From Arctopsyche grandis (Eukaryota > Arthropoda > Insecta > Trichoptera > Hydropsychidae): DNA of 64,000 nucleotides. The stretch covers positions 37,369,691 through 37,433,690 of the forward strand of contig NC_135357.1 in assembly GCF_051622035.1 (NCBI RefSeq), read 5' to 3'. Numbering within the stretch: the first letter of the stretch is position 1; every line of letters starts with the position of its first letter. A program made the translations under genes and the position numbers. Positions 1 to 12,435 of the stretch are shown piece after piece. The notes below the pieces were generated by a model. The model saw only the letters and a list, made by a program, of their open reading frames with translations. It did not search any database and had not been told where the DNA came from.

Positions 1-709
1 TTGAGTGAAAGTTAAAGTTAAATCTCATAAACGAGAAGAAGCTAACAAAAACCATTACCATATTCAAACATAGTGGGTCAAATTTAGTATAGATTCATTA
101 GTCTCCGTTGCAGTAAGCAAAAAACTTGATGTTTCGTTGCCTAATGTAATTAATGTAAACTAATGTATGTAAGTACACGCAGATTAACTTGTTTATTAAT
201 ACGATCGCGGCTATTACGAGGAAATGGCCAGTTTGGTTCAAGAGTTTATATAATATAACGAATACGCTAGCTTAACACGCCGTATAAGTTTTCAGAAATT
301 AACATGCAAAATAATTCTCATTAAAAATATCAATTCACACGGATTCTAACAAAAGCACCGGCTATTGTTATTTTACAATGCGTTTGTTGGGAATTGAAAA
401 GAGAATCATACTTGCAAATACATTTAAGTGGACAAGGATGTTTAATCCGTCAAAATAAACTTTTCAAGTTGATTATGATGATGATATTATGCCAATTTTG
501 AGTCATAGTAAGGTTGTAGTGGCACAACGACATGGTCGAGTTTCGGTCACTGTCCTGCGAGCTGGGACCAACTCGGCCATGTTGGTTTGCCACTGCTTTA
601 CTTCCTTCCCGACCGTCGTATTAAACAGTCGCGTTCACAATCACCCTATCTCACACGTTCGTAAACCACGCGTTAATGAATAATGATCAATTAAATCGAT
701 AATAATTAC
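1..709. other. SLC6 intron with repeat fragments
   Basis: Bases 1-160 are a diverged copy of the right half of the CACTG-ended element at 5940-6365 (shared GTGGGTCAAA and GTCTCCG blocks). Bases 500-610 resemble the long spacer of the tandem array at 28.8-29.7 kb (shared GACATGGTCGAGTT and GCGAG-TGGGACCAACTCG). No further SLC6 exon was seen. Confidence 0.5.
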
Positions 710-977
710 CTCCACCGTTCTGTTGACAGAGATACGGAAACCTCCATATGTTCCCCAGCCCCACAGAATAGCCGATGATGGACAAGAAGAACTGCAACTT
801 TCCAGACCAGGCGGCCCTGTCTTCTCCCGGCTCCATGTCGACATCAGGCCTCTGCAGAGAACCCCTGGACCCCTGCAAGACGATGGTGACTCCATGGTGT
901 CCATCACCATTAGCTCTGGTGTTCAAAGGAGCCAACTCGTGGCCGTTGTTCCGCCCCTGCTCTACCTTACTCACCAT
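710..977 (-). CDS. SLC6-family Na+/Cl- coupled transporter, first coding exon (partial gene)
   Basis: This exon encodes the N-terminus of a plasma-membrane sodium-coupled solute carrier of the SLC6 (neurotransmitter/amino-acid symporter) family. Residues 1-55 are a polar cytoplasmic tail. Then comes the family signature, TM1 with the [20 protein letters not shown] stretch, whose unwound middle holds the sodium and substrate sites. The exon stops inside the following NGGG motif at a GT donor (GGAG then GTAATT at 709). I chose the ATG at 977 because an in-frame TAA lies at 1002-1004 with no other ATG between. The remaining roughly 11 helices must lie beyond the left window edge, so bases 1-709 are intron. 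The family is certain. The subfamily (orphan, amino-acid or GABA-type) cannot be told from 90 residues. Confidence 0.88.
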
Positions 978-1299
978 ATTTTTTACACTCACTATATGGA
1001 TTTACTCAAAATAAATACTACTTTCTTCAAAATATATAAGCATATATATATATATATTGGCACCACACTATTACAGCACACTATATATATATAAATATAT
1101 TTTTTTTCTATATTATTACTATTATTTATTTATTGTGAGGGTGATTTTGTATATTACAATATTTCGTTTTATCTGATCATCAAATCATCGGTTTTCTGGT
1201 GCAGTCCATCTTCTCCGATATGAACACCTTCTTGCTTTTATATCTGACGGCGTCTTTTTTGTCGAACGATACGCTCTCGATCAGTTCGCAGCACCTCGG

Positions 1300-1480
1300 A
1301 GTCATTCGAGTGCGTCCCACCGCCGTTGTGCCGCTAGGGTGCGCTGCATTCGCCGCAAAATCCAATATGGCGCCCGGTCTATCGGTCTACACGCGCGCAG
1401 ACATTTCACGCTCACTTTGTCATCGGAGATGGCGCATGTCTGCGAAACAAGATGGCGGAGTGCTCTCTCGGTCTACCTCT
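1300..1480. promoter_or_regulatory. Candidate promoter region of the SLC6 gene
   Basis: This GC-richer island, 320-500 bp upstream of the SLC6 start codon, contains three ATGGCG cores (CCAATATGGCGCC, GGAGATGGCGCA, AAGATGGCGGAG). The last matches the YY1/Pho-type AAGATGGCGG promoter motif known in animals. No TATA box is obvious. The assignment is an inference from position and motif clustering. Confidence 0.3.
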
Positions 1481-1574
1481 GCAAAAGAAAGAAACTTGGT
1501 TGAATTTTAGTATGTCTATTACTGAAAAGCCTGAATTACACAGGTAAATGTTTTTTATGGTTGTTGGATACAAA

Positions 1575-1665
1575 ACTGCAGTTATTTATTTATTTATTTT
1601 TAATTTACATATACCAGGAAGGCCTTACAGCTAACCCCAATGCGCCTTTCTGGCTAGAAACATTG
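1575..1665 (-). repeat. Retroposon 3' tail fragment
   Basis: A minus-oriented (AAAT)n-type tail is followed by the stem-loop CCAGGAAGG...CCTTTCTGG. It matches the 3' ends of the SINE copies at 2178, 18932 and 27293. The body upstream of the hairpin (1665-1720) does not match those SINEs, so this may be a LINE relative with the same tail. Confidence 0.55.
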
Positions 1666-1730
1666 TACATTTGATACAAGTATTATACAAAGTAAATACA
1701 TATCAATATCATGTTTTTCCTTACTACATA

Positions 1731-1800
1731 CATCTAATATATAATTTGGAAAGAGACTTTGTATATACATATGTATGTATGTATCCTTGGTTCGTTCGTT
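1731..1800 (+). mobile_element. Helitron-like 5' end fragment
   Basis: The sequence starts with TCTAATATATAATTTGG and continues AAAGAGACTTTGTATA plus TATG repeats. This is the same 5' terminus as the complete elements at 23427-23650 and 36790-37008. It is cut off by the SINE at 1810. Confidence 0.5.
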
Positions 1801-1809
1801 CGTTCATTC

Positions 1810-2253
1810 AGCCAGCAGCATAGCTCGGACGTTAAGCTTCTGCTTACCGTCAAGAAGGTGCCGGGTTCTATCCCTGAATGAAAATGAATTTTTCAGAGTA
1901 TGCTGTTGGTCAGACCTGGATTTGTGACTCCAGGTTGATCGTTTCCTATCAGAGTTTGCCAATTTTCTCTGATTTCATTGTTGAAACGGTTCCCGGAAAA
2001 AAAAAATTGGCTAAAAATCCTTCCTACCTACTATGTCACCACTATTTGAAATTTGATGGATGTACAATAAAAATTTATGTACAATTCATAGATGTCTCGT
2101 TAATTTGCGAGTTTTTTCAGTGTCTCGCAATTCAACGACTTATAATAAAAAAAATGCTGCATTTGTATTTGTAATTGGCCAGGAAGGCGCATTGGGATTT
2201 ACCTGTAAGGCCTTCCTGGTACATATGTAAAAAAAATAAAAAAAAAATAAAAA
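1810..2253 (+). mobile_element. tRNA-derived SINE copy
   Basis: The head has pol III promoter-like boxes (A-box around 1829 TAGCTCGGACG; B-box around 1860 CCGGGTTCTATCCC). The body is shared with five other copies (GATCGTTTC-TATCAGAGTTTGCCAATTTT and TTGAAACG-TTCC blocks). Then come the 3' hairpin at 2178-2222 and an A-rich (AAAT/AAAAT) tail. Other copies or parts lie at 9120, 18410, 18526, 19060 and 26705. Confidence 0.75.
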
Positions 2254-3335
2254 AATTTGTAGATCCGTGACGTCATCGAACAAATGATTCGATTTTTTTT
2301 TCGATTCATAGGCACCGATTCGATTTAAAGGATTCGAAGTCCCCGCAGGGGGGGAAATTCCATGAGACCCCGCCGGCCAGCCGCATGGGGCGCAGCCTCA
2401 TAGAGCGCAGCCTCACGGGGCGCAACGACAAGGGGCGCCGCAGGGGCACATCCCCATGAGGCCCCATTAATTTTTTTATTTTTTAAAAAAAAATTAATTA
2501 TTTTTTTAATTAATTTATAAAATATTGAATTTGAAGTGAAAAACCTGTATATGTGTATAAATATGTATTAAGTACATATGTATATCTAATTCATCATACT
2601 TGATAACGACGCTAACATACTAATACAGTCAAATTTCATAACATCACTTATAAGGGGACTTGGTATGACGTCACCTAGTCCCCTTGTTTCCTGCTCGCGC
2701 ACACGGGAGTAAAACTGTGCGATAAAAACGGGGAGATTTCCCACGGCACGCCTCCGATAATGCCATATTTTATTTGGGCTTAAAAAGTATCGAAAATACA
2801 TAGATTCAATGACCGGGTTTTTTACAAATTTTGAACATCAAAATAAAAACTCATTTTTTTCATTTTTAATTACATTCATATATAAAAGTAAAATTCAGTA
2901 ACTATCAAATTTCCCTATTTACTAAATTTTAAAATCTACACTGGTGATAATATTTCCTTTTTCGTCTTTCTTCCTTTTTTATTGAACTAGCACCAGAGCA
3001 GCCAGTACTCACGAGTAAGTGGCTGGTGTGTTCTTTTATTCGTCTTTCGAATAATAGAGGCCATCTTTTCAATTACCCTCATGCGCCATTTTGGGGGTCC
3101 GAAACAAAGACAACAATGGACGCCGGACGAGCGATCAATGGCCCTTCAGTGCGAACGAAATCGAAATCTACATCTGCACACCGTGTCTACTTATGTACCT
3201 ATAGACTTGTCAATCGTATTGGCATGACTGAAAAGCACAGGAATCTAATAAGAATTTAAAAATAAACCGTTTTTCGTCAGCCAAAACTTTTCAAAAACAG
3301 CCATTGGCATTGAATAATATTATCATCTTATGCTG
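2254..3335. other. Intergenic, GC-rich insert at 2335-2470
   Basis: Bases 2280-2340 carry CGATTC-rich sequence related to 20770-20820. They lead into an unusual GC-rich block with repeated GGGGCGCAGCCTCA-like units (2380-2440), and both also precede the G-rich block at 20815-20945. The rest is AT-rich with no gene recognised. Confidence 0.4.
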
Positions 3336-3339
3336 CGTA

Positions 3340-4505
3340 CGGACCAAACCAACGACGATTTTGGGCCAACTTTTAAAACCAGTAGCGTACAAAATATCGA
3401 AATAAAAATTAAATTAAAAAATTGAAATTAAATATCAAAATTAAGCTAAAGAGCGAGATTGAGCTAAAATTAGATCATCGTTGATGTTTTGAATTACAAC
3501 AATGTTTTGAATTACAATAATGTTTTGAATTACGACGATACGCATTTACAACCAGAGAAATATTATAATTTCTCTGATTACGAGCGAAAAAAAATCTTAT
3601 TATTTCTTAAAAGTCGTCACGATATACTACTGTGTTTCGGCCGTCGATGAAACATTTAACAAAAAAACTGTCGATGTTGGTTGTCGGTGATTTGTCAAAG
3701 GGTTTTTTTTTCTTTCGTCAAAATAAAATTAATAATCACACATTATCCGATAAATTTTACCTCTGAGATGGATTTAATTATTTGATTTATTTCGACGAGA
3801 GAAACAATTGAAGACTAAAAAAATTTCGATTGATGTACCGACAACGCAACGGATTGGCGACCATCGCTGGGTCACCCATACTAATACATGATATATTCTC
3901 AGTAACTGTGCATTACGGGGAAGTAAAAATAATAATTCTTTGATTTTTTTTCGATCTTAGTGCGTATCTTCGTAAGTCAAAACATTTTAAGTCGAGGATT
4001 ACCTGTATGTGATTGTTGATGATCTAATTTTAGGTCATCGTTAGATTATTTAAATTGGGCATGTTCTGTTTTAACTTTCAATATTTAATTTTAATTTTAA
4101 TATAATGATAATAATTTTATTTTGATATTTGAATCTAATTTTAATATAGTGTAACGTACGCCACCGCAGCCGAAGGAGTGGAGGGAAACAACCCCCGCCC
4201 TCGAATGCTGGGGAGTGGGAGAAAGTACCGCTACTTTCTCGAGTATAAAAGGAGCGCTCTTTTCCTTCGGAAGTCGAGTCGGACCACAGCTTCCTCTGAG
4301 AACTGTCGTTTCCTTTGGACTCCCATCTCTGCTGGTCTTTCCCTGTTCAGTCAAAGCCACCCACTACACCCCCACGTTACAATAATAATAATAGTTTTAA
4401 TTTTGATATTTAATTTCAATTTTTAAATTTAATTTTTATTTCGATTTTTTGTACGCTACTGGTTAAAAAGTTGGCCCAAAATCGTCGTTGGTTTAGTCCT
4501 TAAGC
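3340..4505. mobile_element. Nonautonomous TIR DNA transposon, copy 1 (with solo LTR inside)
   Basis: The ends are inverted repeats of about 70 bp: GCGTACGGACCAAACCAACG on the left and the matching CGTCGTTGGTTTAGTCC on the right, continuing inward through GTAGCGTACAAAATATCGAA. The interior has no coding capacity. A second copy spans 42485-44712 in ANKIB1 intron 2. The superfamily is not resolved because no clean target-site duplication was seen. Without the LTR at 4150-4381, the copy is about 930 bp. Confidence 0.7.
4150..4381 (+). mobile_element. Solo LTR of an LTR retrotransposon
   Basis: This 232-bp insert has perfect terminal inverted repeats TGTAACG / CGTTACA (TG...CA LTR convention) and an internal TATA box (GAGTATAAAAGG near 4241). 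It interrupts the TIR element at a point that is uninterrupted in the copy near 44570. No internal gag/pol region is adjacent, so it is a solo LTR. The flanks have diverged, and a target duplication is not clear. Confidence 0.7.
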
Positions 4506-4689
4506 ACCATTATATGACTTGCATTGCATGTGTGCTTTCGATAAAAATTTATATTTATTTATTTCCACAGGTCACACCCATTTTTGTTAACACGACATAT
4601 AATGTCAACATTCTACACTAGTGTTGTGCCAGATGGAATATCATCGCATGGTTAATGGTATATTAAGCTATTAATTAAAAAAAAATCAA

Positions 4690-4850
4690 AGAAATGTTTC
4701 GGTTGTATTTTTTTCGTAATTACGAATATTATTATTAAGAGGTTTCTTCTCGTTTTTTTTAACAGTAAGCTTCCCGGACATGCATACAACAAATACTGGA
4801 AGTTCTATCGTAATCGGTTGAGTGAGAGACAGACAGACAAACAGACATTC

Positions 4851-4922
<72 letters not shown>
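4690..4922 (-). mobile_element. Helitron-like fragment with (TA)n
   Basis: On the minus strand it reads (AT)n, then TGTCTGTTTGTCTGTCTGTC, AACCGATTACGATAGAACTT and the block CGGGAAGCTTACTG. This is the same 5' region as elements at 10807-11280 and 19300-19670. The 3' end is missing. The (TA) tract is about 60 bp. Confidence 0.55.
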
Positions 4923-4929
<7 letters not shown>

Positions 4930-5612
4930 GATTGATCATTGGTCGTTTTTATAAATTAAGAGCATTATGTTGAAATTTTAATTTGATTTTAAATTTATTT
5001 CAACCCTAGCTGTACTGTATAAGCCGAAACTGTCTTGTCACTATAAAAAATAATATAAAAGCACACACACGATAAGTTTCGATTGTGAATGTGAAATACA
5101 TTATCATATAAATGTCGCGTGCACGGAAAATTCAAGTTCGGTCTAAACCGCCCTAATTTCAGGCATAATTGCTTCGACCACGCGACCAATACGTATTTAG
5201 ATTAATTGTGAAAAAAAGGTAACATAAAGTACGTCTATATTACAACAGTTTACGTCATGGTTTCTATTTAATTTAATTATTTAAAATAATATGTACATTT
5301 TAATTATTAGCATGTGCCATTTACAATTGATATATGTATGAGATTGTGGTTCTCAATTTTTTAATATATGTAATTAAACAGCAATGATTTTTAGATGAAT
5401 ATTTGTACATACATATGTATATCAACAGCTGTGAATAATTGTATAAATATTTCGCTTCAAATTAAATTAAAATTTTATATAGTGATCCTCAAACTAATTT
5501 CCTCTAAATTAAATCTATATTTATGTATGTACATACATCCAAACAATTCTTAATTTGTTGAATGACTGCTTTTAAATAATATTTATAATCAATTTAACAT
5601 GTAATTTCAGCG
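4923..5612. other. AT-rich intergenic DNA, nothing recognised
   Basis: No convincing coding frame, RNA or element end was found. TATG/TACA microsatellite runs occur near 5330, 5415 and 5525. Confidence 0.5.
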
Positions 5613-5620
5613 GTTCTCAT

Positions 5621-5916
5621 CAGGGCCGGCCCGTGGATTTTCAGCGGGCAATAAATAAAAATAATGAAATTAATTTTAACATCAATTATTATTCTTAGGA
5701 CTTTTTGAACATCGTTTGTCAAATTTTATTTTACGTCAAAAATCATCTGAAAATATTAGGTTAAATACAATTTTTAACAAAAATGATATCGGGTTTTGGA
5801 AACCCTATACTTAATCTATGTTTTTAACTAATTCTTTTTTAATAATTTAATGGCGCCCCTTTGGAGCTAGCGCCCCGGGTGTCTGCCCGTATCGCTCAGC
5901 CCTCGGGCCACCCCTG
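5621..5916. mobile_element. hAT-type MITE with perfect 8-bp target duplication
   Basis: The 296-bp element starts CAGGGCCGGCCCGTG and ends with the inverted counterpart CGGGCCACCCCTG. It is flanked by a perfect 8-bp direct repeat, GTTCTCAT (5613-5620 and 5917-5924). CAGGG-type ends plus an 8-bp duplication are the hallmark of hAT transposition. The interior is AT-rich and noncoding. Confidence 0.85.
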
Positions 5917-5939
5917 GTTCTCATGTGTGTATATAATAA

Positions 5940-6365
5940 CACTGAGCAACAAAAAAAAGAAGAGAAAACCAACCCTTATAAACGTGGTGAAATAAAAAAG
6001 TGGGCAAATAAATGCAAAATAGCACGGAAAAAACCGTAAAAAAAAATATATTTTTGACTTTTAAAATTCGCTAGACAATTAATTAGAAGTATTTTAAAGC
6101 AATGAAATATAAAAATTAATAGGAAAAATATCTGACTATTGATTCCAATGCTCACTTTTAGCGTAACAATCCTAAATTTTGAGTTAAAGACCGCAAAAGC
6201 TAAAAAACTGTAAAAATCGCGGATTTTCTTAAACGCTCATATCTCGTAAACGATCACCCACCAACAAAAATCAATATCATATTCGAATTCAGTGGGTCAA
6301 ACTTAGTAAAGATTGGCTGGTCTCCGCTCTGGTAACTCAAAAACGTGATTTTTTGTTGCTCAGTG
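5940..6365. mobile_element. CACTA-like MITE
   Basis: This 426-bp element has 17-bp perfect terminal inverted repeats, CACTGAGCAACAAAAAA, and is flanked on both sides by TAA. CACTR ends with a 2-3 bp duplication fit the CMC/CACTA group. The interior is noncoding. A diverged half-copy occupies bases 1-160. Confidence 0.7.
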
Positions 6366-6539
6366 TAATTAGATTAATTATGTTACTATTATACTCAAAA
6401 ACCTACTTTGAAATTTAAAAAAAAATCTACTGCTCTATTATTTCGTATAAGTCAAAAAAATTTATACATAAAGGTATTTATTTAGTTATTTGAATAATCG
6501 TGTTTATCATTTTATTTAATTTAAATATATTGTTTGATT

Positions 6540-7170
6540 CAATTACACTGTTCGACACGAAAAATGCTTCAGAGACGAGATATGACTTTTCTTATAGATC
6601 TATGCCCAGTAAACACGAATTGGTTTCGAGATTCGGAGATATAATATATGTATGTGTTTTTTTAATCGCGCGATTTTTCTATACCTTTGTGTTGTTTGGT
6701 CGATGTCTTAAAATCTGTCAATTTCCTGTTCAAAATGAATATTGAAATCTATAGTCGGGTATTTTATCTTCCATTTGTATTACTTTTCAGCTTTCAAATC
6801 TGTCTAAGCAGTCGTCCAGTTCTAATCAAAAGTCAAAAGTACTTATTTTCACTTGGGATTTTTCCCACTGCTACTATATACTTTTTTATTTTAATACTAT
6901 TTTATACTGAAAAATGTTTATTGGGCTAGTGTTCTGGCCACACTATTTTTGTTTTTGTTTAAAATGGTTAATTAGAAGTGTGCTGAATTTTAAATCAGTA
7001 AAATTGCGAGCTAAAAGCTCGTACTCGTATTAACAAGAATCTGAATTGAATTAATAGGGATAATACATTAAATTGTCTTTATGTGAGAATTAAATAAAAT
7101 TCCTCTTAGAAAAATCATATTTCGACTATTCTTATGTATTAATAACAAAAATTCGTTTATTTTATCGAGG
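6540..7170 (+). repeat. Dispersed repeat, copy A
   Basis: This approximately 630-bp sequence is repeated in inverted orientation at about 24525-25165. Landmarks include GTCGATGTCT, CTATAGTCGGGTATTTTATC and AGTGTTCTGGCCACACTATTTTT. No terminal repeats or coding domain were identified. Confidence 0.6.
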
Positions 7171-9119
7171 TAAGCAATGCATTATGTTCTGATTACAGAT
7201 GAATTACATATGTAAACCCAATCAAGTGACTGCAAGTAGGTAATTTAATATCAAAATTTAAAATGATAAAGTTCAATTTTATGGAAACTTTTCCTTTTAT
7301 TACGACAGTTATACATTTTTCCTTGAATTTTTTTTAGAATTTTTAATATCGTCTGTTGAGCTTTCGCCAAAATCGACACGAATAAATCCGAATTTTAATT
7401 ACGACACGATTCCGCATTACGAAGAATCACAATCGGATCGTAACTGTAAATAATAAATCACCGCTCAAAAGTACCAAAATATTTGCTGAAGTGTTTACGA
7501 CCCGTTGTTCGGCTCGTAATTTTTTGGCCATTTTGAACGATGGCCAATTTTCGCGATTTTTCCACGATTAGAGTCTTAACCGAACTTCCGGTGACCGCAA
7601 AGCGGGAAATTTTCCACTCGTCGAGACGACGAATAACCGTCCCGGTGACTTAACATAATAAAAGGTGATCGTATGTACATGTTGTGTGCGATTTTTTTTA
7701 CTCCTCCATTATGTTATCCATTATTGTATATTCTCCTCTTGAATGGAAAACATAAAAGGCTCAGTGCAAAAAAAAAAAATGAAGTACAAAAAGAAACTGA
7801 GAACAATGTCGTGAATAGAGTATGAAAAGAAATTTATTTGTATTCAAAATTGTGGGGACTTTCAAAGGAAGTGTATAAATTTGAGATATTCATACTTGAC
7901 TAATGCCAAATTTATCTTTATCCATATTTATCCCATAGGAAAAAATTACAGCGAATGATATAATAATTTAATGCAATCAACGATGTAATAAGATACAGTT
8001 AAGAAAACCTCCATCAAAATTTTTTTCGGGTGTTTGAGAAAGCCTGGCGTTGAATATGAGCGCAATGGGTCACTGTTCGAAGAAGAGTATCTTCAAAAGC
8101 CATATCTTCATCTAAGTTGTGTTATTTAAATATCTATCAGTTCTTTCATTCCTACTGTAATTAAAAATTTATATCATAAGGAATAGATTGTTGAAATCGA
8201 CCCTCGAAAATGTGCGGTCATATGTCAGTAACATGATACATTCCAGATATTGAAAAATATTGAAAACTTACTCTTTGACGTTTTTTTCCTTGAACAGATG
8301 GAGAACAAGATTCTTTCTGAGAATTATATTTATTGCTAACTTAATATTAAATAAATTTTATGCTGACATAATTTGCCGCCCCCTTATATTTGCCGCCTGT
8401 AGGAATTGCCTTAACCTGCCTATGCCTTCGAGACGTCACTGTCAACATGTAATACTGTCAAAAATCCTTGGGATTTCTCCAGTGCCCATAATCATTCCAT
8501 CTATATGTACATAATTTAGTATAATGTTTCAACGATGTAAAGTTTCAGCCACTTAAAACCTTATCACTCAATGTTTCAATTAAAAAAAAATTGTAATTTA
8601 TTTATTATTATTTAGTTCAGGATTACCACAACAGTTTAATTTTAATTTATCGGTAATTTATTTATTTATTAATTAAATAGCAAATTGCTAATGAATTGAA
8701 CCATAAACTATTTTATCGCAAATTAAGTACACATATGTACAGGCATAATATTACATGAAAAATCGATGCAAATGGCGTATTGTCGATTAGTTTGTCTGGA
8801 ATTTGATTATTTTGAGAATTAAATGTGGCAATTTTAAATTGATAAATTAACTGGCAACACAGACGAACCAAATTGTAATAAGTTGGATCAAACAGTAGTT
8901 TCAATTATAATCGAAACTGTCAAATGGTCCAAACTTTAAATAAATAAATCTGATTGGTTAAAACTTAAAAATTAAAAATTTAAATTAAAAAAAAATAAAA
9001 TTTATTCATTCTTACGAATTTGCTTTCATTCGTTTACATGTCATTATTCCCCTGAGATTTATTTTTAATTATTTACGATTCAATCAAGGTTAACGTTTTT
9101 ACGTAAAGTAACCACAAAC
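7171..9119. other. Intergenic, no gene recognised
   Basis: AT-rich sequence without a supported frame or element end. A slightly GC-richer stretch at 7340-7640 contains several CG-rich motifs but shows no recognisable product. Confidence 0.4.
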
Positions 9120-9541
9120 TATTATTATTATTTTATTATTTTTATTATATACGTATATACCAGGAAGGCCTAACAGGTAAACCACAATGCGCCTTCCTGG
9201 CCAATTACTAATTAAAGTCGCTGACTTACGATACACTGAAACACTCGAAAATAACGAGACATCTATGAATTTTATACATAAATTTTTTTGTACATTAATC
9301 ATACTCAAATAGTAGGTGGATGGTTTTTAGCCAATTTAATGGAGGAATCGTCTCAACAATGAAATCAGAAAAAAATGGTAAACTCTGATAGCAAACGATC
9401 GACTTGGAGTCACAAATATCCAAGTCTGACCAGCAGCATTACAGATACACTCGGAATAAATTATTTTTAATCGAGGTCACGGGATCGAACTCGGCGCCTC
9501 TCGGTGCTAGGCAAAATCCCAACAGTTATCTAAACCATGAA
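9120..9541 (-). mobile_element. tRNA-derived SINE copy (minus)
   Basis: Reading the minus strand, it has a tRNA-like head with an A-box near 9540 and a B-box GAGTTCGATCCC near 9480-9495. The conserved body, the 3' stem-loop at 9159-9205 and an (AT-rich) tail follow. The orientation is opposite to the copy at 1810. Confidence 0.7.
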
Positions 9542-10500
9542 AAATATTATTTTTTCATTTACCGGTAAATCCGGTAGTAGGAAAGATCATGTACCGTTTA
9601 CCAGTTTATGAAATTTGACGGTAAATTGCAATGTCTAGTATCTACATATGTATAATATAAGAAGCTGTCTTATGCAACGTTTGGCAAGAAGTTTTTCATT
9701 TGTAGGCATCTTTACCGTTTTATAATCACTCGTACGAGTTTGTACAAATTGGTCTACAGGCGGTTCAACGCACAAGTAGGCACATACCACCACATACCAA
9801 CTCGTCAATAGATTCCATCACTTTATTTATACAACAAGCAAAGACGACAGAGATTGTCCGTGACGATTGTGTGTACGTACATACGTACAATAAAAGTGGT
9901 TGTGTCATGTACAAATTGACATAATGCAGAAACGCGACAATTGCAATTCGTCCGTTGCATTGAATTGAGCACGCGATACAATTCAATTCCGATGAATGAG
10001 AGCCGGTCGAATCGAAGAGGGCAATCAAATTGAGGACTTAACACTCGGATTACCTACGAATTATTTAGCCCACCGATGACCCGTTTCGGTCCCGAGAGAC
10101 CGGGCCTTGACCCGACAGTCACGCAACCGGTGCCCCCGATCAGCTGAAAATCATTATTGCGCAGCCCGGGTCGGAAAGTGAGGCTTTGTCTGTTGTCTCG
10201 ATATGTGCCCCCCCTCTGACGACAGCTGTGTACGCCAAGTGTCAAACTTTGCCAATTTGGCAGGGGAAATACTCTAAATTAGAAGGGAAAGCAAAATATA
10301 TATATATATATATATATCTATGTATGTATGTAACACATGTGTGTAACGATCGATATCCTTGATTGTGAGTTTTGTGTGCTTTCTACTGTTTGATCTAAAA
10401 GGTTTTTCAGAGGACGTCTCAGTGTGATTTATTTAGTTTGTCTGAAATTTGTATCGGAAAAGGAGAGTTTTCCTTCGAAATTATTCGTCGAAGTTTGACA
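9542..10500. other. Intergenic, GC-rich block at 10065-10245
   Basis: No gene is supported. Bases 10065-10245 are unusually GC-rich (CCCGAGAGACCGGGCC and similar) amid AT-rich DNA and might be a regulatory island or an old insert. A (TA)n/TATG microsatellite is at 10298-10330. Confidence 0.35.
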
Positions 10501-10509
10501 ATCCTCTCA

Positions 10510-10696
10510 CCGTATGAAGATTATATTTTTACGTTTCACGATTACAATTCATGAAAAAATTTGCCTCTTATCCGATCGTTTCCATAATGCTCATCAATAT
10601 AAGTAAATGGATCCTCCGCCACACGATGGTGCAAAAATATCGTGACTTTGATGACAGCCAATCAGAAACGACTTGCAGACACCGTTTTGGTTTCAT

Positions 10697-10788
<92 letters not shown>

Positions 10789-10806
10789 TATGTCTATATA
10801 CATAAC
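10510..10806. repeat. Repeat segment with (TA)n microsatellite
   Basis: Bases 10510-10640 match the reverse complement of about 18240-18400 (shared GTAAATGGATCCTCCGCCA and CCGATCGTTT). They are followed by GACAGCCAATCAGAAACGA, which recurs at 16640. A (TA) tract of about 75 bp fills 10698-10776. Confidence 0.55.
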
Positions 10807-11281
<475 letters not shown>

Positions 11282-11769
11282 TATAGATATCACTATAATA
11301 ATAGTAAATAGTAAAAAAAAATAAATGATTTCTCTCAGACTATGTATGCATGTATTTAGTATATATGAACCCTTATATTTCAAAATGGTATAAGTTTACC
11401 GGGTTCAGCTAGTTTCGAGATATTTTGCAAAACCTTAAATATAATTTTTCGCGTTCAACAATATTTTAAAAATAATGCTGGCCTGTAATACGTGTATTCT
11501 GCTTTTCTGAGACTCTGGTTATGTTGAATTAAAAATAAGTGATAACAATTAGTGAATCAAATTGAGCAGGAATGGTCTTTTTGGAACTAAAAATTGGGCT
11601 TCCGCCAATTCAAATGTAACGGCTCATATATATTTTTTTTGTTCTTGCTACATTTTCATGTGTTTCCATTATCTCAACTTTTTTATTTATTTTTTTATTA
11701 TATTTATTATATATTTGTGTAGTATATTTTCCTCCAAATCAAACGATAAGATCTCTGAAGTTTTTTTTT

Positions 11770-12010
11770 TTTTTTTTTAATAAGTTACAAGAGGAATTTA
11801 ACTTTTTAAAGAGTAAAAATATTTTGATTGTAGGGGACTTTAACACTGTTTCTTTGAAGAATGTAAGCATGGAACTGTCGCATATGTGCAAGCTTTTTAA
11901 TTTACTTTTAATTAAATTTAAACTATTTATTATCTATTAAAAATAAATAAATAAATAAATTTGACCATTTTCCGGTGTCCATTCGAAGTCCCATTTCATC
12001 CTAAGCCGTG
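11770..12010 (+). pseudogene. LINE endonuclease fragment
   Basis: A plus-strand frame reads an ILIVGDFNT motif (about 11820-11850), and after an AAAT-rich stretch a DHFPV motif (about 11965). Both are typical of the apurinic-type endonuclease domain of non-LTR retrotransposons. The frame is broken and short, so this is a decayed fragment. Confidence 0.55.
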
Positions 12011-12129
12011 TACCTGTATACCCGTATAGTAGTTACAGAATCATGTACGTTTATTAGGTATTAGGTAGGTATTCACTTTGAGAAGGGACACGTGGTACAG
12101 GCCAATGAGATTCGTTTAGGGCCGTGTAT

Positions 12130-12435
12130 CTTCTAATTTATAATTTCGAAAGAGACTTTGTATGTCACCGTGTAAGTACGTAAGATTTGCGATGTAGAAT
12201 CAGTGACGAAAAAATATAATTTTCTAGAATTCGATTCCTGTTCTGGATGCCTTTTTAAGTTTTAGTTCCGGATTCCTTTTTTCAGTTCCGGTTCCCAATT
12301 CCTGTTTCAGTTCTGTATCCGCATTCTTTTTTCAGTTCCGGATCCGGATTCCTTTTTCAGTTCCAGATCCGGACTCTATTTTCAGTTCCGGATCCGGATT
12401 CTTTTTTCAGTTCCTGATCTCGATTCCATTTTCAC
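12130..12435 (+). mobile_element. Helitron-like 5' half with TTCCGGATCC minisatellite
   Basis: It begins TCTAATTTATAATTTCGAAA-GAGACTTTGTATG, the same 5' end as 23427-23650. From 12232 it carries 6-7 imperfect units of about 30 bp built on TTCAGTTCCGGATCCGGATT. The same minisatellite sits in the element at 23164-23426. No 3' end was found. Confidence 0.6.
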
